Below are positions 51,234 to 60,200 of a DNA stretch of 64,000 nt, in pieces. A program made the translations under genes and the position numbers. How positions within the stretch are numbered: the stretch's first letter is position 1; each line of letters starts with the position of its first letter. The notes below the pieces were generated by a model, which saw only the letters and a list, made by a program, of their open reading frames with translations, was not told the DNA's origin and made no database searches. Source of the DNA: Paenibacillus endophyticus (GTDB lineage: Bacteria; Bacillota; Bacilli; Paenibacillales; Paenibacillaceae); NCBI RefSeq assembly GCF_014192395.1, contig NZ_JACHXW010000013.1, forward strand, positions 62,001 through 126,000. Direction: 5' to 3'.

Positions 51234-54200
51234 TTATGAGTTCATATATTGCAAATATTGAAGAAGCCTCTTCAGCATGACCGCGCTTTGCGCCCTTGTC
51301 GCGTTAGCCTGCGGTGCGAATGTTTTATCGCTCACGCCTTGGATAATCGATAATCCAACTAACTGGTCGATCGCATGAATAGCCCATTCCGAGATGTCTG
51401 CACCATCGGTAAATGACTGCTGCACACCTGTGTTTCCCGCTTGCTTCGTCTGCCCTGCATACGTGATTGCTCTCGCAATCATGACAGCCATTTGCTCTCT
51501 CGTTATACTGGCATTAGGCCGGAATGCGCCGCCCTCGAAACCATCGATTAAGCCTGCTTGCTGAGCCGCTCCTATCGCACCCGCGTACCAGCTCGACGTT
51601 TTCACGTCAGTAAACAGCTCTTCATTGATTAGCTCGGGCAGCCCTAGTGCTCGTACAAGCAGTGCGGAGAACTCAGCTCGGGTAATGGTATGATCCGGAG
51701 CGAAGCCTCCATCCGGCCGGCCATCGACGATCAGCTTATTCGCCAGCAATTCAATCTCGACTCGTGCCCAGTGTCCTTGTAAATCTTTAAAGATGCGGTT
51801 GGATTGGATCATCGCATACACTCCATTATGAAGCGAATGAATCGTCACCGTACCATCATTACCAAATTGCGAGGGCGCGAAGTGGAGCTTGTTGCTCGCA
51901 TCCATCCACACCGCCGTTGCTTTGTTCGCATCGACTGCTGCCGAAAGCTTGATTATTTGCTTAGCAGCTGCTTGATTTCCTCCGTTTAAAGCCTTTCCGT
52001 CAACATCCAAAAGAAAGACAACCGCTCGATCAAGCATAAGCTCTGCTCCCATTTGTTTGGCAGCTAGACTAATTGCCTCCTTTGCCGTATCCGGCGCTTG
52101 CGCTATCGTTGCCGAGAACATGCTTTTACCGGTTATGTCTCCGATGGATCGAAGCGGAATTTCCAAGGTAATCTCGTTCACGATCACCTGCACGATTGCG
52201 TCAGGAGCTCCATTTCGCCCGTTCAAAAGCGCAGCCGCAGGCAAATTCACTTTTATTTCCGAGCCGAGCCCGTCTATTGCAATGACGATATCCCCGTTGC
52301 CAGCAGCAAACGCCTTCTCTAATTGCTCCGATGTCAAAAAGAGCTCTTTGACGGATTGCCCGTTAGCGGACGTTCCTGCTGCAGCCCGCACTTCCGTTCG
52401 GACACCGCCCAGCTTAATGGTAGCCGTGCTCGGAGAAATGCTGCCAGTGCTGCCTGAACCAGGCACTATCGCGACGATGCCTGTGACCGAAATCTCCTTG
52501 ATTGTTTCATTGCCTGCACCATCACTGGCGTAGACTGTGTATGCACCGTTCGTACGGACGGTGAATTGTTTGGCTGCCAAAATGTCCGCGCCTATGTCCT
52601 CAGCGAAATCAACAACGCTATGGCTCCCAGGCAGCCACCTTAGCTTGGCCAGCGTATTTCCTGCTGCTGCACCATAGATATCCGCTACTACATCTACATC
52701 CATCGTGGCACCACCGCTTCCCACGGCGCTTAGAACCAGATTCGGCGGAATCGCTGCGACACGAATCAAGCTAGTATCCGGCACTGCATATTCAATAGAA
52801 GCGGCGGTACCGCTGCTCACCCGCACAATACCCGCTCCACTTGGCAGGTCAAGCTGCGGAGCAATGGAAATCCCATCCTCATCCTCTATCCCTTCCGTAA
52901 CGGCATAGGCGAAGGATAGCTCTGTAACCGGCACGCCTTGCGCGCCTGTATATGAAGCGTACACGACCTCTGACGTGCTGCCCGTTCCTATAATAAGAGG
53001 TATTCTAGGCGTACCTGTCACAATGACCTGGTACCCATATTTCACTGTAAACGGCAGGATTGCCGCTTTGCCATACAGGCGATCTGCTGGAGCCTCTACT
53101 TCTAAGGCTATCCAAGCTGCATCGAATTGTTCGATGGCATCTTTAATATCAGTGATGGCAGCATCGATCTGCGCTTGGGTTTGATTTGCGGCATCATCGG
53201 ATACAGCCTGCGCCAACTCGATTGCGGCTTGCAGCACGGAACGAGCCGCTGCGGATGCTTGTCCTACATTTGAGCCTTCAGGATGATCCGTCAGCGCTTG
53301 GTTCGCCTCATCCAGTGCCGCTTCTAAAGCTGCTGCATCTCCTGCTTGTATAACGGCATCCATGAAAACATCCAACGCTGCGATCAAATCGTCAGCGGCA
53401 GCATCCACCTGCGCCTGGGTTCGGTTCGCCGCATCATCAGATACAAGCAGTGCCTCCGCGATGGCGGCTTGCATCGCAGTTCGATCGGCTACTGACGCCT
53501 CTCCTACTTCCGTGCCTTCAGCATGGTCAATCAGCGCCTGATTCGCCTCATCCAGCACACTGTGAAGTTCCGTCATGTCCGGCGTGACGATCGCATCATT
53601 AAATGCTTGAATGGCTTCAACTAATTCCGCAGCCTCACTCTGCAAATCAGCAGCCACATTAGACTGGGTAATGGCATTCACAAAGCTTTCAGCATCTGAC
53701 AATGCCTGCTTCAAATCATTGTAATCAGCGGTCGGCACCTGCCCAACTGCCGTACCAGGCATACGGTCATGCAAGAGTTGCCTTGCCGCTTTTATCGCTT
53801 CGAACAACATGGTGCCATCTACAAAGGTGAAGCCCTTGCTTGCCGCATACGATTGTACCCTTGAGCCTGCATAGCTGAACATTTTCAAATCGGCCGGAAT
53901 AGCTTGATTGTTATTAAAGGAAAGAGGGTCAATGACGGTCATGCCGTTCAGCACCGTTACGCTTGAGAGCTGGTTGTAACGGAAAGAATAGCCGCCTATG
54001 CTTGTTACGCTTTCCGGAATGACTACACTCGTCAGTTGATTGCCTCTAAAAGCAAAATCGCTAATGCTCGTCAAATTTCGCGAAATGTCTACATGAGTCA
54101 GAGCATTACCGGAAAATGCCTCCTGCTCCATACTTGTTATGCTGTCTGGCATAACCAAGCTCGTAAGCAAGTTATTTTTAAAAGCCCTTTCTCCAATATA

Positions 54201-54533
54201 GGTTAAGCTGTCTGGGAGATCGACGCTAGTAAGGAAGTTATAGCCGAACGCGTTGTTGCCAATGCTCGTCAAGCTGCTTGGGAAAGAGACACTGTTAAGA
54301 TCAGTAATATAAAATGCCGTTTCATCAATAGCTACGACTGGATATCCCCCCAATGTGTCCGGAATCGCGACATCCGTTGAAGCTCCTCTTGGGTAATCTG
54401 TGATGGTCGCAAGATTATCGGCAACCGAATAGGTGAAATCCCCCTCCGTGTCTGCATACACGAGCGGAACATGTGATAAGGCAGCCCAGCAAGCCACCAT
54501 AGCCGTTAATAGGCATAAAGCTATTTTTCTCAT
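51234..54533 (-). CDS. SLH-anchored surface protein with leucine-rich and helical repeats
   Basis: The 1099-residue protein has a signal peptide (cut after YADT). BspA-type leucine-rich repeats fill about 30-215 (SLTSIGNNAFGYNFLTSVDLP and relatives, given as span). Three or four ~65-residue helical FIVAR-like repeats follow (about 240-470; LDEANQALTDHPEGSNVGQA, QTQAQIDAA). A beta-rich region (about 480-900) leads to three SLH domains at the C-terminus (FKDLQGHWARVEIELLANKL, FTDVKTSSWYAGAIGAAQQA, FTDGADISEWAIHAIDQL). SLH domains bind pyruvylated wall polymer, so the protein sits on the cell surface. It is probably an adhesin or matrix-binding protein. The helical repeats are near copies, prone to recombination. 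Confidence 0.92.
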   Translation of the reverse strand: MRKIALCLLTAMVACWAALSHVPLVYADTEGDFTYSVADNLATITDYPRGASTDVAIPDTLGGYPVVAIDETAFYITDLNSVSFPSSLTSIGNNAFGYNFLTSVDLPDSLTYIGERAFKNNLLTSLVMPDSITSMEQEAFSGNALTHVDISRNLTSISDFAFRGNQLTSVVIPESVTSIGGYSFRYNQLSSVTVLNGMTVIDPLSFNNNQAIPADLKMFSYAGSRVQSYAASKGFTFVDGTMLFEAIKAARQLLHDRMPGTAVGQVPTADYNDLKQALSDAESFVNAITQSNVAADLQSEAAELVEAIQAFNDAIVTPDMTELHSVLDEANQALIDHAEGTEVGEASVADRTAMQAAIAEALLVSDDAANRTQAQVDAAADDLIAALDVFMDAVIQAGDAAALEAALDEANQALTDHPEGSNVGQASAAARSVLQAAIELAQAVSDDAANQTQAQIDAAITDIKDAIEQFDAAWIALEVEAPADRLYGKAAILPFTVKYGYQVIVTGTPRIPLIIGTGSTSEVVYASYTGAQGVPVTELSFAYAVTEGIEDEDGISIAPQLDLPSGAGIVRVSSGTAASIEYAVPDTSLIRVAAIPPNLVLSAVGSGGATMDVDVVADIYGAAAGNTLAKLRWLPGSHSVVDFAEDIGADILAAKQFTVRTNGAYTVYASDGAGNETIKEISVTGIVAIVPGSGSTGSISPSTATIKLGGVRTEVRAAAGTSANGQSVKELFLTSEQLEKAFAAGNGDIVIAIDGLGSEIKVNLPAAALLNGRNGAPDAIVQVIVNEITLEIPLRSIGDITGKSMFSATIAQAPDTAKEAISLAAKQMGAELMLDRAVVFLLDVDGKALNGGNQAAAKQIIKLSAAVDANKATAVWMDASNKLHFAPSQFGNDGTVTIHSLHNGVYAMIQSNRIFKDLQGHWARVEIELLANKLIVDGRPDGGFAPDHTITRAEFSALLVRALGLPELINEELFTDVKTSSWYAGAIGAAQQAGLIDGFEGGAFRPNASITREQMAVMIARAITYAGQTKQAGNTGVQQSFTDGADISEWAIHAIDQLVGLSIIQGVSDKTFAPQANATRAQSAVMLKRLLQYLQYMNS

Positions 54534-54694
54534 GTTTGTCTCCTCTCTTACTTGAATAGGACGTTTTCTAGAAGCATGACTCGCATTTCACGACGAAGGT
54601 CCTCTTCTCCCCCGTCTTGCCCGCTAGACTCCCACCGTGTTTATATTAACAGCAGTGAATAAAAGAATAGTGAAAGAGCAGCTGCCGGAAAACA

Positions 54695-54732
54695 TAAAAA
54701 ACCGCGCAGCATCAAGGCTGCACGGTTTTCTT
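54695..54732. terminator. bidirectional-looking terminator of the AraC/binding-protein gene
   Basis: AAAAACCG.GCAGC pairs with GCTGC.CGGTTTT, about 80 bases past the stop at 54810. Confidence 0.85.
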
Positions 54733-54809
54733 CAGGCATTAAAACTATTTTCGGAAATAGGGTTGCATTGAAAAAATCAGCTTTCCTCCGCATTAAACGG
54801 TCATTTGCC

Positions 54810-55832
54810 TTACTTCCCTAGAAAGCTGTCGACTATAAACTTCAATTGCGCGTCTAATGAAAGCGGATCGTTATAATACGAGCCTTTTTCATCAATAAAA
54901 TAAACCTGATTGTTCTTCACAGCGGGCAGCGTCTTCCATAATTCGCTTCCGTAAACGACATTGGAATCGCCGTCATCCCATCCCCAATTGCTTGTAAAGA
55001 TGTAGTCCCCTGCGTATTCAGGCAGCAGCTCAAGCGTTAAGCTCGCGCCGAACTCCGCTCCGTCAATCAGCTTTTCCTGAATAATGGCAGGAGCTTTAAG
55101 CCCTAGGTCTCCATGAATGATTTCGCCGCCGCGACCGCCTTTATTTCCCCAAGCATAAATGCCTTTGGCAAACGGCTGCAGAATAGACACCGTCTTGTTT
55201 CCCACAACTTCCGCGATCTTCGGCTTAACCTCGGCAATCTTGGCATTCCACTGTTCGATCCATTGCTGCGCTTGCTCTTTCTTGCCCGTGATCTTACCGA
55301 ATTCCACCAACAGCTCCTGCGGCGTTCCCGCTCCATACTTGAGTCTGACCACCGGCGCGATTTGCGCCAAATTCTCATATTGGGCATCTTCGATATAATC
55401 AAAGGTAATGATTAGATCCGGATCCAAGTCTAATATAGCCTCGATATTTGGTTCTGCGCCAATATCAATGACATCAGTCAGCTTGTCTTTGTGATAGGGG
55501 CTTTGCAGCGCATCCTGCGTTGCCGCAATAGGCGTAACGCCCAGTGCAAGCAAATTGCCGATCGCGCTTCCCGTCAGATCAACAATACGTTTCGGTTCCG
55601 CTGGTATGGTAACCTCTCCTTTGCTGTCCGCATAGATCTTGGTCGCCGCAGCGCTGCTTGGATTCGCAGTCTCGGCCGAACCTTCCTGGCTGGCGTTTGA
55701 AGCAGCATTCCCGTTCGTCCCTGCATTCGTATTAACGGCATTCGTGGCATTGGAGCAAGCACTAATCAGCAAGGTAAGGCATAACAGCAAGGTTGCTGTT
55801 GCTATTGAAGCCGACTTGTTTACTTTCTTCAC
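54810..55832 (-). CDS. nested siderophore-binding lipoprotein from an internal start
   Basis: GTG 55832 has AGGGGGA six bases upstream and opens a normal lipoprotein of 340 residues (start VKKVNKSASIATATL, lipobox ISAC). Its own promoter and Fur box lie 26 to 80 bases upstream, within the AraC frame. It shares frame and stop with the longer protein. This is the form expected to work as transport receptor under iron limitation. Confidence 0.75.
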   Translation of the reverse strand: MKKVNKSASIATATLLLCLTLLISACSNATNAVNTNAGTNGNAASNASQEGSAETANPSSAAATKIYADSKGEVTIPAEPKRIVDLTGSAIGNLLALGVTPIAATQDALQSPYHKDKLTDVIDIGAEPNIEAILDLDPDLIITFDYIEDAQYENLAQIAPVVRLKYGAGTPQELLVEFGKITGKKEQAQQWIEQWNAKIAEVKPKIAEVVGNKTVSILQPFAKGIYAWGNKGGRGGEIIHGDLGLKAPAIIQEKLIDGAEFGASLTLELLPEYAGDYIFTSNWGWDDGDSNVVYGSELWKTLPAVKNNQVYFIDEKGSYYNDPLSLDAQLKFIVDSFLGK

Positions 55833-56789
55833 ATGTATTCCCCCTCGTAGCTCTAAATGATAATGATTCTCGTAGTCCTTGACACTATAGCACCGAGAAT
55901 CCAAAGTAACAAGGGCAGATTTCATATGAAGCATGGGCAATTCTGATACCGAATCCACATCCTGATAGCTCGCTCTGAATTGTACGGGAGGCAGGCCGTA
56001 GCTTTTCTTAAAACTACGGCTGAATGTATGCGCATCAGGGTAGCCAACCAGCTCGGCAATGGCCTGAAGCGAATGGCTGGAGCGTATCAAATAACCTGCG
56101 GCTTTCTCCATTCGAATACGATTGAGCAACCGAATTGGACTCTCATTTATTCGATTCTTGAACAGCTTCGTCAAATAGCTGACGCTGCAGCCAAACTGCC
56201 CGGCTATCGTCTCTAATGTGACCGGCTTCATATAGTGATCCTGTATGTAACGCAGTACTTGAGCCATCAAATCGGGCTGGACCTGATTGATCCCTTGGCT
56301 TTGCATTTGTCCGAACAGCTCATGAACAAATTGATAGAATAACGTCCTCGCGTGAAAAGCATCGAGCGGACTGTTCATCATCCAATCTTCGTGCATGCGC
56401 TCTATTTTCTCCAGCAAAGGCAATGGATAAAGAGGAACGAAACGATAGGGATATTGAATTAAGCTGTCTCTCTCGATCTGACGGCTTCGTTTGCTAGAGG
56501 CTGGCAGCATCAAAACGGCTTTATATAGAATCAAATAATATTCAAAGGTTTCCTCCGCTAACAACGATAGGATTGCACCGCGGCCGCCATGCAGGATATG
56601 GTCTCGTCCCGCTGTTTGCAGCGCGTCATCCATTCTTACCTGGGCATGTCCGCTTCGTGCATAAAGAAACGCACTGGCCGGCAGACGGTAGCTTTGCAGC
56701 TCCTCCCCCGATTCCAGCACCTCATAGCGAATATCCAATACTTTAATGGAAGCCTGGTTCCAAAATGCAATATGATCATTCAGCTTCAT
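54810..56789 (-). CDS. AraC regulator continuous with a lipoprotein siderophore-binding protein
   Basis: One frame of 659 codons, without a stop. Residues 1-285 form a complete AraC activator (VTLETIAGQFGCSVSYLTKLF, LQAIAELVGYPDAHTFSRSF, GLPPVQFRAS). Residues ~285-319 are a linker that encodes a sigma-A promoter and a Fur box (peptide YENHYH). Residues ~320-345 are a signal or membrane segment with lipobox ISAC. The rest is an intact ferri-siderophore-binding protein (VTIPAEPKRIVDLTGSAIGN, LDPDLIITFDYIED, TVSILQPFAKGIYAWGNKG, YIFTSNWGWDD). Read whole, it would be a membrane-tethered AraC with an outer siderophore sensor. The lipoprotein can also start internally at GTG 55832. A further Fur box lies upstream at 56837-56851. 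Confidence 0.85.
   Translation of the reverse strand: MKLNDHIAFWNQASIKVLDIRYEVLESGEELQSYRLPASAFLYARSGHAQVRMDDALQTAGRDHILHGGRGAILSLLAEETFEYYLILYKAVLMLPASSKRSRQIERDSLIQYPYRFVPLYPLPLLEKIERMHEDWMMNSPLDAFHARTLFYQFVHELFGQMQSQGINQVQPDLMAQVLRYIQDHYMKPVTLETIAGQFGCSVSYLTKLFKNRINESPIRLLNRIRMEKAAGYLIRSSHSLQAIAELVGYPDAHTFSRSFKKSYGLPPVQFRASYQDVDSVSELPMLHMKSALVTLDSRCYSVKDYENHYHLELRGGIHVKKVNKSASIATATLLLCLTLLISACSNATNAVNTNAGTNGNAASNASQEGSAETANPSSAAATKIYADSKGEVTIPAEPKRIVDLTGSAIGNLLALGVTPIAATQDALQSPYHKDKLTDVIDIGAEPNIEAILDLDPDLIITFDYIEDAQYENLAQIAPVVRLKYGAGTPQELLVEFGKITGKKEQAQQWIEQWNAKIAEVKPKIAEVVGNKTVSILQPFAKGIYAWGNKGGRGGEIIHGDLGLKAPAIIQEKLIDGAEFGASLTLELLPEYAGDYIFTSNWGWDDGDSNVVYGSELWKTLPAVKNNQVYFIDEKGSYYNDPLSLDAQLKFIVDSFLGK
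55858..55912 (-). promoter_or_regulatory. sigma-A promoter and Fur box inside the AraC/binding-protein frame
   Basis: On the minus strand TTGTTA (55907-55912) and TATAGT (55884-55889) are exactly 17 bases apart. The Fur-like site TGATAATGATTCTCG (55858-55872, plus reading) matches 12 of 14 defined positions and overlaps the expected transcription start. Confidence 0.85.
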
Positions 56790-56836
56790 CGCCGTTTACT
56801 GGCCCCCATCCATTGCTTCCTTTACTCCCATTATAT

Positions 56837-56851
56837 TGATATTCATTCTCA
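56837..56851. promoter_or_regulatory. Fur box upstream of the AraC/binding-protein gene
   Basis: TGATATTCATTCTCA matches 12 of 14 defined positions, 48 bases before ATG 56789. Confidence 0.7.
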
Positions 56852-57087
56852 GCGTAAAGAGTGAAGATCGATAGAAGCCGCATCAAACAAGGAATCCAAG
56901 ACATTCCAAGCACCTTAACTAGCTTCACCTATCGAACCTCATTTCATCATTAGCCCGTCCAGCCCAGACCATAAGATTACACATGATATACGTAGGAATA
57001 CATCTTCAGCAAGCCGTGCAACTCATTTATGCTAAGGATATAAGATCATACAAAAATTGCATGAAATTCCATGTTATTTAACGATTT

Positions 57088-57120
57088 AGAAAACCAATAT
57101 TTAATAAATATCGGTTTTCT
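57088..57120 (+). terminator. near-perfect hairpin in the leader region of the glucanase gene
   Basis: AGAAAACC.ATATTT pairs with AAATAT.GGTTTTCT, then CTTTGCG. It lies 114 bases upstream of the start, so it may be an upstream terminator, an attenuator or an operator. Confidence 0.5.
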
Positions 57121-57182
57121 TTGCGTTCTTAATCGTGATTATAAGGGAGGTGGTTGCATAAGGGGGACGAAGCTGCATAGAA

Positions 57183-57197
57183 ATGTAAGCGCATTAA
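57183..57197 (+). promoter_or_regulatory. cre-like catabolite control site
   Basis: ATGTAAGCGCATTAA agrees with the Bacillus cre pattern WTGNAANCGNWNNCW at all but one defined position. It is 37 bases upstream of the glucanase start, where CcpA would repress. Confidence 0.6.
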
Positions 57198-57233
57198 TTA
57201 TGGGTTGGACATCATTTTAATAGGAGGCACTTT

Positions 57234-60200
57234 ATGTATCCAATGAGCAAAATGCTAAGTAAAAACCCAATCGCTATCTTGTTTCTCGCCTTTGTCATAC
57301 TTCTGTCGCAATTCACGCTGTACCCTCCCGCCGCTTCTGCCGCCGGGGGGCCTAATCTTGCTCTGAGCAAGACGGTAACAGCCAGCGGACATGCCGATGT
57401 GTATGTCGCAGGCCATGTCAATGACAACAACCAGGGCACGTACTGGGAAAGTACGAACAATGCGTATCCGCAATGGATTCAAGTCGATCTTGGCGCAAGC
57501 ACCAGCATCGATCAGATTATACTGAAGCTTCCGGCTGGCTGGGAGACGCGCACACAAACGCTTGCTGTTCAAGGCAGTACAAATGGTTCAACGTTCACCA
57601 ATATTGTTGGCTCGACGAGCTATGCCTTCAATCCGTCTATCAACAACAACGCTGTGACAATCAGCTTTGCCGCAACGAGCACCCGCTACGTTCGATTGAA
57701 CATAACGGCTAATACAGGCTGGCAAGGTGGACAAATTTCCGAATTCGAAATCTATGGCACCACAACAACACCTACGCCTACTCCTACCACTTCTCCTACG
57801 CCAGCACCCTCCGGCACCTATCAAGCTGAGAATGCTGCACTTGTATCCGGCGCGAAAGTGAACACCGATCACACCGGCTTCTCGGGCACCGGCTTTGTAG
57901 ACGGCTACTGGACCCAAGGCGCAACGACTACCTTCACCGTCAACGCAGCTGCCTCAGGCAACTACGATGTGACATTGAAATACGGCAACGCTCAAGGCAG
58001 CTCTCGTACGCTGAGCATTTATGTCAATGGCTCAAAAATTCGCCAGACTGCGCTTGGCAACCTAGCGAACTGGGATACTTGGGGGACAAAAAGCGAGACT
58101 TTATCGCTTAACGCCGGCAACAATACCATTGCATACAAGTACGACTCCAGCGATTCGGGCAACGTCAACTTAGACCAAATCGCAGTAGCGCCTTCAACTG
58201 CGGTGCCTACGCCTACTCCTACGGTCGCTCCGACTGCTAGCCCTACTTCAACACCAACAGCTACGCCAACACCTACAGCAACTCCGACTGTTACACCTAC
58301 ACCGACAATAACACCGACGCCTCCTACTGGCGGCAACCTAGCTTTGGGTAAATCGATCACTTCCTCCTCTACCGTTCACACATTTGTAGCTGCAAATGGA
58401 AACGACGGCAATACGGCTACATACTGGGAAGGCGGAAGCAATCCGAGTCAGCTGACCGTTGATCTTGGCTCCAATCATACGATTACTTCAATCGTCGTGA
58501 AGCTGAATCCATCCAGTGAATGGGGTGCTCGCACCCAAACCATTCAAGTGCTGGCCAACAATCAGGATAACGCTGCATTCACCAACCTGGTTTCCTCAGC
58601 AGCCTATACGTTCAACCCTGCCAGCGGCAACACCGTAACCATTCCTGTTTCGGCTACCGCCAAGCAAGTTAGGCTGAACATTACGGCCAACACCGGCTCG
58701 TCTGCAGGTCAAGTGGCTGAGTTTGAGATATATGGCACGCCTGCACCGAATCCAGACTTGACGATTACAGGTATGTCATGGACGCCATCGGCTCCTGTTG
58801 AGACGAGTGCGATTACGTTGAACGCAACGGTCAAAAATAACGGAAGCCTAGGCTCGCCTGCGTCAACCGTTAACTTTTATTTGGGCAATGTGCTTGCCGG
58901 ATCTGCTCCTGTCAGTGCGCTGGCAGCTGGCGCTTCGGCTACCGTATCGTTGAATGCGGGGACGAAAAACGCCGGCACGTATGCAGTTAGCGCAAAGGTT
59001 GACGAGGGCAACGCCGTTGTCGAGCAGAACGAGGCCAATAATTCTTACAGCAGCACGGCTTCGCTGATCGTTGCTCCAGTTTCCAGCTCGGACCTCGTTG
59101 CAACTGCTGCATGGAACCCAAGCAATCCTAGCGCAGGCAATGCCGTTGCTTTTACGGTCAATGTTAAAAACCAAGGAAACATCGCCTCTGCCGGCGGCGC
59201 TCATGCGATTACAGCCGTTCTTAAAAATGCAGCCGGCACGACTGTTCAAACCTTAACCGGCTCCTACAGCGGGACGCTGGCTGCCGGCCAATCAGCCAAC
59301 GTGAATGTGGGAAGCTGGACAGCGGCGAATGGCAGCTACACGCTAACGACAACGGTTGCAGTCGATGCAAACGAAATCAACATCAAGCAAGCCAACAATA
59401 CGGGCACTGCGAACCTGTATGTGGGCCGCGGAGCGAATATGCCTTTTGCTATCGTTGAAGCCGAGTCATCCTCCAACACGACAAACGGCACGAAGCTGGC
59501 TCCAAACTTCACGCCAGGCGACTTTGCAGGTGAAGCCTCAGGCCGTTCCGCCGTACACCTTGATGCCGCAGGCGAATATGTAGAGTTTACGCTCGGTTCT
59601 GCGGCTAACGCGTTTGTTCTCCGCAATGCGGTAGCCGAGAATACGACGGGTACTATCAGCATTTATGCTGACGGCGTGAGTAAAGGCAAATTCACCGTTA
59701 CATCCAAGTTCTCCTACTTGTATGCGACACCTAGCACGCTTGGCCGACTAGGCTATGACAATGCGCCTGGAGCAGGCTTAACCGCCTATTGGCTCTATGA
59801 AGACGCTCAGCTTATGCTTGACCAAGTATATCCAGCAGGCACAAAAATCAAAATTCAAAAGGATGCCGGGGATGTGCCATGGATCTATGTCGACATGATC
59901 GAGACAGAGAACGTAGCGCCTCCAGCTTCGAATCCTGATCCGAGTAAGTACGTCGAGGTTTCCAGCTCCAAGTCCATTGAGCAAGCGCTCAATGAATTCA
60001 GACAGGATGCTACGAAAAAAGGAGTCTTTATTCCTGCCGGCCAATGGACGATTAACAGTAAAATCTTCCTCTACGGACGCGCGACTGAAATCGTAGGCGC
60101 CGGTCCATGGCATACCAAATTAGTTGCGCCGCAGGATCAATCCAACACGGATGTCGGCTTCAATATCGGCGCTACCGCTAATGGCTCAACCATTAAAGAC

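Larger units (their letters stand above)
56790..57233. other. 444-base divergent intergenic region
   Basis: It holds the Fur box at 56837, a near-perfect palindromic hairpin at 57088-57120 and a cre-like site at 57183-57197. I see no gene in it. Confidence 0.65.
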
